A stretch of 64,000 nt of DNA from NCBI RefSeq assembly GCF_033807575.1, contig NC_084721.1, forward strand, positions 1,736,001 through 1,800,000, given 5' to 3'. How positions within the stretch are numbered: position 1 is the stretch's first letter; each line of letters starts with the position of its first letter. Positions 11,608 to 21,754 of the stretch are shown in pieces. The translations under genes were made by a program, and so were the position numbers. The notes under the pieces were generated by a model. It was given only the letters and a program-made list of their open reading frames with translations. It ran no database searches and was not told where the DNA came from. This stretch comes from Cydia pomonella. Taxonomy: Eukaryota > Arthropoda > Insecta > Lepidoptera > Tortricidae.

Positions 11608-11709
11608 CTAAGAGCAGGGGTGCACGAGGTAGCTCGTGGTAGAGCTGGGTGCTAGTTGGGGATCGCGCCTCTGAATGAGATGGGGTTTGCTATTATAGGG
11701 GGTACTCAC
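11608..11709 (-). other. hth: Open read-through of the V5 donor: candidate retained-intron 3' end (homeodomain-less Hth)
   Basis: Immediately after V5 the intron reads on in frame for 33 codons, beginning VSTPYNSKPHLIQRRDPQLA and ending YLVHPCS, then TAG at 11608-11610. Retention would produce a protein with the complete HM domain but no homeodomain. The retained stretch contains a perfect 6-bp hairpin (CACGAG, loop GTAG, CTCGTG, 11623-11638). In Diptera the longest ultraconserved non-coding match was reported at an internal hth exon-intron junction, mostly intronic, forming a stable stem-loop and often retained. Homeodomain-less Hth isoforms are known in flies. That this is the same element is my inference. 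No close polyadenylation signal is obvious; the nearest AATAAA I noticed on this strand is near 10939-10944. Confidence 0.55.
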
Positions 11710-11877
11710 GACGTCGGGGGTGGAGGCTCCGTCGTGGCTGCTGTCGGGGGCGGAGCGCTCGCCGTTGGCGTCGGGCGGCCGCGCGGACTCCCGCTCGTCT
11801 ATCACGAGGTCGATCGGCATCTTGCCCTTCAGACAGCTGATGTAGCGGTGGCAGAAGTTGTCGCACAACTCGTGGAC
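11710..11877 (-). CDS. hth: Homothorax exon V5: end of HM domain plus acidic/Ser linker
   Basis: The minus strand reads acceptor tttctgcgcag, then 56 codons, then donor GTGAGTACC at 11709. The peptide starts VHELCDNFCHRYISCLKGKM and continues PIDLVIDERE, the MEIS-B block that ends the HM domain. A polar linker follows and ends SSHDGASTPDV. Fly Hth has the same DGASTPDV motif just before its next junction. The linker (about residues 29-48 of the exon) is less conserved in the family. Codons are almost all GC-ending. The exon is a multiple of three with both ends between codons. If the donor is not used, the frame continues 33 codons to a TAG at 11608-11610 (see the separate entry). The homeodomain exons that should follow are outside the window, more than 11.7 kb downstream. 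Confidence 0.97.
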
Positions 11878-14633
11878 CTGCGCAGAAAGTGGCGTTGAAG
11901 ACGATGCTGATTCTTGCTATATTACTACGCTATACACTTAGAAGTTGATATGGAATCTATCTGCCAGACTACCGTGCTAAAACAGAAAGGCCTTTCGACT
12001 GTGTAGCCAATGTAATTTTGATATGGCTATTTTACTACATGTATGAAGCTTATATGAAGCTTATCGCTCAAAATGCTGAGATTTTGAGCCTTTCTTTGTC
12101 GTTTATTGACATTCCTTGAGTTCCTTCTGTATTAAGGCTGTAGTACTTCCAGGTTATACTAGCGAAAGTAAACAGCATCTATAGTATTGTATAACTAGGA
12201 TAGATTTCCAAATGAAGTTGGTATGCAACAAGAACACTGAAGTCCAGGCAGTCAAAAATGTATTACAAAATAATAAACGCTGCAAAAAATGGTGTAAAAT
12301 ATCTTGGTAAAATTATCCTATGATAAAACGACACAGTCGTTCTTTGCATACGTCAGTTTTAAAGTAAAATGGTTAACATTTGTTTGAATTAATGAGACAA
12401 ACAATAAGTAATTTATGTGAAACTTGAATGTCATCCTATTTGTCAAAAACAATTATATTTAAGTAACTATTGTGTTACCGATCAAACGGTGTCAAACAAA
12501 GTGACGTCTAAATTTCTCTCCGTTACTCATTAATTCATAACTGCGGATACAAAGTTCGACCTTTAAACTAATATCAGCATACAAAGCTAAAGAAAAAAAC
12601 ACAAGAAAAACAATACAATAGAAACAAAGGGAATACATTTGGACGCTCGGCCAACTGTCGCTTCACTTGTAAAAACTCCAAATGAATCGTAAAAACGGCA
12701 CGAAACTCATTTTTACTGTTTTTTAGTCTTCGGCCCCCAAGCGCGTATTAATTCCTCGCTCGCTGTATATATTTTCATAGGCATAATTAGCTTAGAAATT
12801 AACATGAGGCAATAAAAAGAGTAACGAAATTTTTTGATAGCATTTACACGCAGCAATAAAGCTGGCAGGTGACCCGCTCGAAAAAGAATCGAAAACGAAA
12901 AATGAAAATCGAACACGCACGGCGTCTTGGCGGATTTCGAAAATAGAACCGAGCAGCGGAAGCGGAAACGGTGCTCCCGCTGTTGACAGCTAATTATGTC
13001 TTCGGGATACTAATTTCCTAATCGACAGGTTTTTGTAAATTACACATCGGAGCTCGCACGCGCTGCAGTTTGTTTATCATAATTTGAATTTTACAACCGA
13101 CCGTTGAAATTCATATTTATGGCTGTGAGAATTTTATTGACACTACAACGGATAAACGCTACTGCGCGAACCGAGCGCTGTCAATGTCAAAATATTGATT
13201 GAGTGTGCTTTTATAAGCTCACGGATGACAGAGTAAACACACTGTTCAAAATAAAATCAAACATTTTCGAGCCTAATCCTACGTTTGTGACCGATGCCGA
13301 TACTATTTTCGATTTAAGTGACAGCGACTAAGATTTGACATCGTAACTCTTCGGGGATTCAAATTTGGAACTGTTTTCTCAGCGATTTGTGAAAGACCAT
13401 AACGAAATGTCGCGGCTGAGAGAAATTGAGCCGTGAGTCGTTAAGCAAAGGATTTAAAGTCCTTTGCGTGGTGGTCGTTGATAAGTCGTTGTTTATTAAC
13501 AGGTAATGCTTTTAATGAGATATTACGGCATTCCGACAGTCGGGTTCGAGACGATTATCGTTTCGAACATCAAACTCTTTCCAGAAATTTAAATTTGGAA
13601 TGAGCGACTCACGGATTGAGATATGGGGTGTTTCTGAACGAATACTTTTTATTTAAATTGGGAATGTAATGTGATATAATGGCGGTCTGTTGACGTATAG
13701 ACGTTCTCTACTCGGGCTTCTATCGCTCTTTTGAACTTGGGATTTAAGTTAAGTCCCTGTTCTTTATGGCCGGTTATTTGAGCAATATTCCCCATTCCAT
13801 TCATCGATATCGATTTATGGTATGTTATAGAATATAATTACGTGTACTGTTATCTTTAAAATTCTAATTTGTATGGTAATTGGCGCCGCTGCATTATTTA
13901 TTTACTCTCAAATTGTCAGCAATTGTGTCATACACAGACAGTTCCAGCTGTATTTTGTAATCTAGGGGTATTTGATTGATTTTCTACTATTTCTCCAAGT
14001 TTTCTAGTATCTCAATTCTGGCGTGGGCTATCCGCCACGATCGGTGTCACGGCCGGTTAAAAGGGACCGTTACATGCCATTTCCTTTGCTAATGCGACGG
14101 GCAACGTTTGTGATTGCCACGTTAGATTAATCCTTACAACTTCCTAATCCAAAGAGTCATATCTCTATACCTTTTCATATTGACTTATGGGGTTTTGGTT
14201 TTAAATATTCGCCTTAGTTGTATAATATTATAATGTTGTATCATTTGAGAGTTTTAAAGTGACATAATCCATTTTGAATTTAAATAGACTTGTGAACAGG
14301 CAATAATAAATTTCAATAATTGGTATCATACATATTATAAATAATATCGTTATTGTATATATTTTTTATTGAATGCAAATATTGAATGTGGTAAACTAAT
14401 TGCATATATATTTGTTTTAAAAGAAAACCTTACAGAACAAAAGGCGGTCTTAATGCCATAAAGCGTTCTCTACTAGTCAACCTTAGGGCAAAGAAGAGAT
14501 TGTGGTCAATATATTATGAATACTAAACAACTCCGAAAGTTATTATAATATTAAAAAATATCATTTTTTTATTAAGAAATTATTCCACTGTTAAATGAAA
14601 TCGTAATAAATTTGAATTATCATTTTTAGCCAC

Positions 14634-14783
14634 TAAGGTCTGATTTTTTTAATATCAGATAAAGTTATCTCTCAGATATATATATATAGCACGCTCCCTT
14701 TCTTTCACATACATGCAAGAACAAGAGAGTGTCATATTATATGACAGATAACTTTTATCTGATATTTGAAAAATTAGACCTAA
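14634..14783. mobile_element. Fold-back element with TAAGGTCTGATTTTT ends
   Basis: TAAGGTCTGATTTTTTTAAT at the left is mirrored by TTGAAAAATTAGACCTAA at the right. ATATCAGATAAAGTTATCT is mirrored by AGATAACTTTTATCTGATAT. The centre holds a short TA repeat. It is about 150 bp and non-coding. Confidence 0.7.
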
Positions 14784-14923
14784 GCAATATTAATCCAAAA
14801 TATATTTCACTAAATTAAACAAAAATGTAATAAGCAGGCAGCGGTTCTTTCAAAAAAGGAAGATTTAAATGACAAGGGTCTAACATTTAGTTTTTTCTTT
14901 CCGCAAGGGCATGTATCCCAAAA

Positions 14924-14995
14924 TAAATTGTCAATATTATACTTCAACGTAAATTGGTAATATTATGCTCCAATATAAATTGGCAATATTTATGT
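14924..14995. repeat. 26-bp tandem repeat, about 2.8 units
   Basis: Units begin at 14924, 14950 and 14976 with TAAATTG[GT][CT]AATATT and share an ATTAT.CT.CAA second half. The third unit is incomplete. Confidence 0.75.
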
Positions 14996-16978
14996 AAATC
15001 CCGCGCCATATTGCATAACCCGGCCGGCTCGGATTCTTTCTCAGTTTTTTTTTATAAAAAATAAACAACCGGTCCTTTGGGCCGCATCGCATTCAAATCG
15101 GTTAGCACCTCACTCCGCCTTGGTTAGCATGTGATTTAAAAAGTTAAACTGACATTTAGTTTTAATTTAACGATTTCTTGATTTGGTATTATAGATTTGA
15201 CTTAACGATTGTATTAAAACATAGTTCGTCATTTTAAATTTATTTTTTTATATAGAGTCGGTGTGCTGGCAACCCAGACAAAGCATTAGAGGCTTAATAA
15301 AAAGTTATAAAACCGCGTGTCGTAAACGGGGTCCCAGGTTCGGTTTCGGTTCGGGCCCGTAAACCAACAAATCTGACCTGTCGTAAATCACTTAGCCACG
15401 TCGCCCAGATAACGTTTACGATGTACAAACGAAATATTAAAAAAAACTACAAGAAGTGTTGTTTAACTTGTTACTTTTTAATTACGGTTTTTTTTATAAT
15501 TTCAACTTTTAAAAACACTGCAATTAAAAATAGCGTGTTCAAATTTAATTACGCATTTGGAACAGCTAACGAGCGTCAGATGCGTTCGAAAAGTAAAATC
15601 TTTAAAATTAGGTTTTTTATACAACGCACATTACCGAAGGAACCCAAGCGTCTATCACATAATTAGGGAACGTTGTGTACATTAAAATACCCAGCCACGG
15701 CCAATCAGCTGCGCGACGAAAAAGGACTTAGCCGTGATCCCCGCCAGCGGCCATATTTAAAATATTGAAAACATAAATCAAAAAACGTTATTGGATATTA
15801 TAATGTGATTCTTTCGTTAAAATTTAATAACGTTTCTGATTCCAAATCTTTAACTCATTACAAATCATTAAAGCCTTTGACATTTTTTATATAAGAAACC
15901 CTTTTATCATGCTGCTCATAAAAATGTTTATCAAAAAAGCGAAGTAATTACAGCAAAGTGGGGAAAAAAGTGCACTTAACAAGATCTCATTGTGCGCGGG
16001 TCGGGCGGGCGTTCTTTTTATTTTTAATTATTAGTTTTAAGATCAAAAACCTTCACCTGTGAACGCGTAGTGGAGCGGAAATGGATCCAACTAACGGCGT
16101 GCTTTTTTTATCCTCAACAAAAACCGAGACGAGATACAAACAGACGTGTATGGGATATGAGCACAGAGCAAAAAACATTTTTTCGATAGCGGGGACAGGT
16201 ATGGCGGTTCTAGGAGCGAACGTTTTGTTTCTTACGCTGCGCCACAATTTTGAATTTCGAATGCTTCTTTTTTAAACCGCTTTTATCTCTCCAGCCAGCA
16301 ATTCGTACAGAGGTATCGCATTACATTATCTCATTACACTTTTTTGTGTTTTTCCTTCACTAAATTTACCGGTTCCTATCTCAGTATTTACGGAATCCGC
16401 TATGGCGTCGTAAGATATCTCGTTTCTCGATGTAGACGTTAGTAAAACTAGTTTTCAAACGTGACCATAATATTGATATAAATTAATTCCAGAGGAGCTG
16501 GATTTGAATTTTACGCGACTAATTAAATCGCGTGTAGATTATACGATTTGATTGCGGATAGCGAAAAGCTCCTTGCGTTTACCGTTACAAGTTCGGGGCA
16601 AAAACCGGACTCGCCCGAATCGGCGTCGAAAAACCGACAACATTCGCCCCATTCACCGCACACCTGACTATACGATATAGTTTTCGAAATTCGAATGTAT
16701 AAAACAGAAGGTGGACCGGTTGGGAGATCGATACCCTATCAGGGCTCGGGATCGGTGTGTGTCATTTATATTGCTTAGCAAGTACTGGCTCGGAGCAGCC
16801 AGTGTAAGTGTCCAACAACGGCCGAATATGTTAAAATTGAAAATCGTTATTTGCCTCTCTGTCGCTCTTGCATTTTTAAGCAAGGAACGGCTAACTCAGC
16901 GACTTTCAAAGCACTTTAAATTTTTTACCATTTCACGCCTGTACAGCAGCAGGGGTACTCGTACTAAGCAAGACCCCA

Positions 16979-17112
16979 CACTAGCGTTTTCCGAGCGTCG
17001 CCGGCGTGTAGTCAACTCCATGGTTGCTTTCTCGACGCAACTTTGGCGCAACTGCGTAGTGACATCGTTTCCCATAGTGCTTACTTGACGCGCACGCTAC
17101 AGGACGCTAGTG
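16979..17112. repeat. GC-rich fold-back family, copy 1
   Basis: The ends CACTAGCGTTTTCCGAGCGT and ACGCTACAGGACGCTAGTG are inverted. The interior shares CGAGCGTCG, TAGTCAACTC, CTCGACGCAAC and CGCAACTGCG with 17628-17749, in the same orientation. It lies 188 bp from exon V4. Confidence 0.75.
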
Positions 17113-17299
17113 CTTCTCTCTAAGGTCGTCAGCTCTCATTTCACTGGTCCGCCCGAACATGCTGCGTCCGCACCGGTTTTACATACGGCCAGATAATCGA
17201 AGCGGTATCATGTTCGGACAACGTTAGGTGATATTTTTGGGAACAGGTTCCCTTGGCCCGGTCCAGATGCATTCCACTTTGAAATAAATTGGTACTTAC

Positions 17300-17350
17300 T
17301 TTTTCTAATTCTAATAGGTGAAACCGTAAAACTTGTATCGCTTGCACCAT
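17300..17350 (-). CDS. hth: Homothorax exon V4: 17-codon HM-domain helix exon
   Basis: This is a second 51-bp micro-exon. The minus strand reads acceptor ttttttacag, then 17 codons, then donor GTAAGTACC at 17299. The peptide is MVQAIQVLRFHLLELEK, identical to fly Hth as I remember it and one residue from vertebrate MEIS (MIQAIQ...). It is the amphipathic helix at the start of the MEIS-B half of the HM domain and is followed directly by VHELCDNF in V5. The Met is internal, not a start. Both ends lie between codons. Codon use is AT-ending, as in V3. Two related GC-rich fold-back elements lie about 190 bp and 280 bp to either side, at 16979-17112 and 17628-17749. Confidence 0.97.
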
Positions 17351-17627
17351 CTGTAAAAAAATAGTATTGTTATAACTTAGGTTCTAAGCAAAAATGATAT
17401 AGTTTTTTGAAAAAATCGAGTCATAGGTTTCAGGTCAAAAGACAACCGGCAACTTTTTTGTGAATATTACAAAAGTTTTTGGATACAATTTTCTAAGACT
17501 TTCATCATACAGATTTTAAAAAGTAAAAGATTTAAAATGCGTTTTAATAAGGATTAAATACGAAAATTAAGCTTTAAAGGCCGTCTATTTAATGATTTCC
17601 ACGAGAAGTGGCATTCAAGCTTAAGGG

Positions 17628-17749
17628 CAGCGTCTCCCGAGCGTCGGCGTCTAGTCAACTCTGGCTGCTGCTCGACGCAACGTGGACGCAACTGCGCAGC
17701 GACGCATGCCCCATAGCGCTGACTAGACGCCGACATTCAAAAGACGCTG
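17628..17749. repeat. GC-rich fold-back family, copy 2
   Basis: CAGCGTCTCCCGAGCGTCGG at the left and GACGCCGACATTCAAAAGACGCTG at the right (split motif) are inverted. The interior matches copy 1 at 16979-17112. It lies on the acceptor side of exon V4, 278 bp away. Confidence 0.75.
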
Positions 17750-19299
17750 TGGGGTGGATCTAACTCGTACTAAAAAAGATTTTGACCCTTGACTTGACCA
17801 TGGCAGATAAAAAAGATTACACAGACAAATTGTTAGGAGCAAACATACCTCATATTGTAAACAATCGCTTAATCTATCTATATCTGTACATGATCAGTTT
17901 TTATATCGTGTTAACTATCATAGCACGTACAGACAAAGATGGTAACAAATGTTTTATTTCGAGATGCAATCAAATTCGATGTATCTAATGCTACTTTAAT
18001 AGCATCTCTGATTGAAGATGCGTTACAATTCAAATCTGTATGTAGTTTTATTACAGTTGTAATTAGTATATTTTTTTGGTAATTAAAGACGATTAAGCCA
18101 ATTATGCGAGTTGAATCAGTTTGATAGCGCCATAAAGCTCATAAATCATTTTTATTTGACTTTAATTGCTTGTTTGTCTTGGTACTTACCTCTTACACCC
18201 ATTGGACTAACTACATAGCTGATGCCAATATATTTTATATTGGCGGTTATACCTATATGTATCCTCTTAACTACTGCTTTCCGCCATTTTCTCCTCAACT
18301 TCGCACGATGTTCAAGATCCCACTTATGAGACCACACATCCCATTATTCTGGTGCCCTTTTTGAAAGACAATTTTTTTGAATTACGGATTTTATCTTGTA
18401 CAATTTATAACGTGATAAGAGCGATCATAACACACATTGAATTGTAGATATTGTCTACACAGTCCCTAAATCATGAATACAAATAGTATTGGCATAACAC
18501 GAAGCTACCAGGCATGCATAACATCTGCGGAGGCAATATCAATTAAATCCATATCTCACACAACAAAACCGTACTAACTCCAATAAGAATTCACATCAAT
18601 TCTAATGCCTACGCGTTAAGATTGAGTTTTGATTGTGACGGCTTCGGGTTCGAAGGTTCTACCACCCTCAAGCTATTTGCTCAGACACGTTGACATAAGT
18701 GAACAGATAAAAATATGTTTTAACTCTGAGTAAACTTGCTCCTGTTTGTCTTGTATGGGATCCGTGGAATAGAGAAAGGGCGTTGCGCTCTTCAAAGCTT
18801 ATTCTGGTATTTTTAAGCTAACTGACATTGGCAGTTCCAACTTTACCAGACCGTAGACGCAATAGTTGGTATCTATGCTGGACAATACCATGTTTCTTTC
18901 CGCTTAGATCCTAGACTCATTACGCATTTCAAAGTGTCTACCATCTTGCCTTCCAATCATAGAGCAAACTAGAGCTTTTGGGCGTTGACATATATCTAAG
19001 GACGGGCCTTAAGGGCACTACAAATGGTGCTAGTTCAACGGTGTCACTCACGAATTCGAGCCAATCGTGCTGTGTAACGCAATTTTGGGAGGTATTTTTT
19101 GCAAGTGCCGAAACATTTATTATAGCAACTTTTAGACAACTAACCTCACTATTCATAAAACTAAGCAAACCTATGCTGAATTGTTGTCTCTTTCTAACAA
19201 AAACAAATGTCAAAATGATAGATAAGGACAAAAACGATTATCAAGGGCTTGACAAGACTTGACAGGCGTTTACAAAAAACGCCATATAACCGTATCAAG

Positions 19300-19442
19300 T
19301 TTTTTTTATGATACAGGAGACAAAGGAACAGACGGATCACCTGATGGTAAGCGATTACCACCGCCCACGGACACCAACACCAAATGGGTTGTAAGTGCAT
19401 TGCCGGCCTTTAAGATAGGAGTACGCTCTTTTCTTGAAGGTT
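19300..19442 (+). repeat. Dispersed repeat family B, near full copy
   Basis: It carries the family motifs in order: TTTTTTTATGATACAGGAGA, CCTGATGGTAAGCGATTACC, GCCCACGGACACC, GCATTGCCGGCCTTTAAGAT and AGTACGCTCTTTTCTTGAAG. Other copies in the window are at 30897 (part), 34311 (part), 41740 (minus), 42510 (split) and 48309. It is non-coding and widely dispersed in Lepidoptera from memory; the class is uncertain. Confidence 0.75.
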
Positions 19443-21703
19443 GACATGTTTTCGGAATAGCTTGACTAAATTTTGTCTAAATATAAGCACATTTTTTTAA
19501 AGACACCTATATCTATAACTGCTCCAAAAGATACCTTGAAGTAAAACAAACGTTCTATTTAAAGTATTTAAACAGAAAAACCAACATTCCAAATTCAAAC
19601 AGTGTCAATGCGCGGATCGAACGCAAGCGCTTACCATAGTCTCAAATCCAGTATAAAGTCATGACCTTCGAATATTGACCCGTTGTTGTTCAACTAGAGA
19701 TCAAATTGTATTGGTTATGTATATAAGTTGTGTTCTGTTTGCGCGGGAGCATCTGTGTTAGCTGTGTCAAACATCTGTGCCTGACAGAGGTGAACTATGC
19801 AAACAGTAGCGCAAACACAGAGTGCTTGTAATATGTTTGTTGAAAGGTCAACGATTAGACTTTTAACACTTTTTTAGGCAGTAAATGGTGTTTAGCCAAG
19901 ATTTTTGAAATATAATAAATATAATAAAATGCTTTTACTGTTGGAAACTTGGTCCAGTTGCAAATTTCGTTTACTTTTCTATGTTAATCAATTATGAAAG
20001 TATGGGATTGTTCATATTTCTGAAAATTTACAAGGTAGAACCAACAGTTTTGGACACAAACATGAAATTGCATCCTAAGTCAACTATAAGACCTCGCATT
20101 ACTCGGTCGATTAAAGCCTACGCTTGAATAGTATTGTATCCTTGAGTAAAATTATGTTAACGAGGACACCTTGCAACCGAACAGCCTTTATGTAAACGTA
20201 AACAATGTCTGTCTGTCTGTCAGTTGGTCACAAAAGTATCGCTCGAGGGAAGCATGTGGCCACAAAGGAACTTTATTCAATTGGCCCAAATTACTTCTTG
20301 TTAAATACTCGTTGAAAACTCAATTGAGCGTTTTTAAAGCATTTTTGTACTTCGGGTTTTGTTCGAATAAATCTTAAGAAGAAATTGCAGTTTTAAGGAC
20401 AGTGGTTTCGGTTTGAAGATGTTACAGACAAAAAAGTGCTTATGTATTCTTTTTTTAATTGTATATTGGCAAGTGAAACTGACGACAGTGGCAAATAGGC
20501 TCATTGGTCCAAGAAAAGCCCAATCGCTATACCCTTGAAAAGACTAACGGCCCGATTCGAACTTTATACGTCAAATATTAGGTCTAGATACGATATGGAT
20601 CGGATATGTCAGTGTCAAAAGTGACGTTTCTTCAAACAAAAACACACAACATTAATCAACAACAAAGTATTAATCTCAATACGATACGAAAACTTGCGAT
20701 TAAGACATCAACGACTAAAACAATCACACGACCGTAACACCTCAGTCCATACTTAAGACGAATGTTTTGACTACAATTTATTGAAGCTTTTTTTACGCAG
20801 CCTGTGCAAACTAACAGTGGTGCCACGACCCACATGTCACACAAACTTAGCTATTTTTCTAAGGTTTGTCGAGCGCCCGGATGTCGCTGCGTTTGTTTGG
20901 GCGCGTTATCTGCGCATGAATGATGCTTATCAGTGCAGGTAAGACTTAGTTTATGGCGCTGAGGCTACTGTTTTTAAACTCGGTTAAGTTTGTGTTTGCG
21001 CGCTGGTTAAGCTCGGTTATCATGGTTTTTGTATGTACCGACGTTGACGTAATGTAGGATATGAGGGCTGTTATTCTTATCCTTCAGCGCGCACTTGTCT
21101 TAAGCAAGCCAATGTGTGTATGGTCTTCGATTACGCATGCTTGTTATGAACCAAGAGGTCAGATTTATATGGATCCGCTTGGAGTGCAAGTTTTGCGATG
21201 ACAATAGAAGTCATGTGTGTTTGGGACGTGGGCTTTCGCGGGCGATGCGTCAGCGCGGTCGCCTGCACCGATTTCCCTAACAAAGTCAAAATATTGAGCG
21301 CGTCGCCCCCGCTGCCCAGCGATTCGTAATGCCTAAGATTTTATTTGTTAAAAATCGGTTAAGTATCCGTGTCGAACGGCGTCGGTGGGTGGCCGCCATC
21401 TTTTTATTATTTCACTTTTTGTCCCAGCTAGCCGCGGGAGGCGCACGGTGCGATTCAGCTTTTTATGAGTGACAATATATATTTTTTATTCGTATTACTC
21501 TATTTTGTTATTCCGAGAAATATATCTCGTTTACCTGTGGTTAATTTTAGACAGCTTTTTAACTAATCAAATCGTAAATTACTTGGTCGCTGGAGGCGAA
21601 GCGAACTATAAAATGTTCACTACTTTATGGCGTATTAAACTGATCCCTCGCGGTTAATGTATCTCTTCTGTTCGTTGTTAAAATAAAATTAAATAATACT
21701 TAC

Positions 21704-21754
21704 TAATGAGTCTACTTCAGGGTCCGCTATATAATAAGGTTTCTCTTGGCGTAT
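21704..21754 (-). CDS. hth: Homothorax exon V3: 17-codon HM-domain linker exon
   Basis: This is a 51-bp micro-exon. The minus strand reads acceptor ctatgttcacag, then 17 codons, then donor GTAAGT at 21703. The peptide is IRQEKPYYIADPEVDSL. Fly Hth has IRSQKPYYTADPEVDSL and vertebrate MEIS has IRAEKPLFSSNPELDNL at the same place, and MEIS genes also use a 51-bp exon here as far as I recall. It links the two conserved halves of the HM domain. Both ends fall between codons, so skipping it would keep the frame. Codon use is markedly AT-ending (for example ATA, TAT, GAA, TTA), unlike V1, V2 and V5. It sits alone between a 26.4-kb intron upstream and a 4.35-kb intron downstream. Confidence 0.96.

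Larger units (their letters stand above)
1..11709 (-). other. hth: Intron after V5 (partial), towards the homeodomain exons
   Basis: This non-coding stretch is AT-rich and holds no credible exon. Recognisable contents are listed separately: fold-backs at 202-322, 1225-1582, 2465-2600, 3600-3870, 4076-4197, 7637-7868, 8072-8312, 8966-9304, 9797-9869, 10242-10345, 10971-11126 and 11434-11607, a LINE tail at 4985-5150, and dispersed repeats at 2935-3097 and 4740-4925. There is an 18-19 nt A-run near 1668-1686 and a T-run of about 20 near 7751. The remaining stretches (about 330-1220, 1590-2460, 5160-7630 and 9870-10240) show nothing that I recognise beyond simple AT-rich sequence. This intron is long in other insects too. 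Confidence 0.85.
11878..17299 (-). other. hth: Intron between V4 and V5 (5.4 kb)
   Basis: The intron runs from the V4 donor GTAAGTACC to the V5 acceptor tttctgcgcag. It contains few clear repeats: a fold-back at 14634-14783, a 26-bp tandem array at 14924-14995 and a GC-rich fold-back at 16979-17112. About 12.6-13.6 kb and 15.3-16.7 kb are mixed-composition, apparently single-copy sequence with homeobox-type TAATTA cores and no long reading frame resembling a protein. They are possible regulatory sequence but nothing in the window proves it. Confidence 0.85.
17351..21703 (-). other. hth: Intron between V3 and V4 (4.35 kb)
   Basis: The intron runs from the V3 donor GTAAGTATT to the V4 acceptor ttttttacag. 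It holds a GC-rich fold-back at 17628-17749 and a family-B repeat at 19300-19442. About 18970-19100 looks like another lepidopteran dispersed repeat, but no second copy exists here to prove it. The 20.85-21.45 kb part is GC-richer and unique. I see no coding sequence. Confidence 0.85.

Noticed and set aside
11656..11898. Plus-strand frame of 80 codons
   Set aside because: It is the reverse of hth exon V5 and its read-through.
16711..17088. A 125-codon plus-strand open frame overlapping the V4 neighbourhood
   Set aside because: It runs through a MITE-core-like stretch and a GC-rich fold-back, shows no protein-family pattern and lies opposite an hth intron. It is a chance frame.
18970..19100. 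Possible further dispersed repeat (GCCTTAAGGGCACTACAAAT, then GTGTCACTCACGAATTCGAG)
   Set aside because: I seem to recall it from other lepidopteran sequence, but there is no second copy in the window and no terminal structure to support it.
20205..20222. GTCTGTCTGTCTGTCAG run as a regulatory repeat
   Set aside because: It is a short simple repeat of a kind found by chance and at the edges of several repeat families here.
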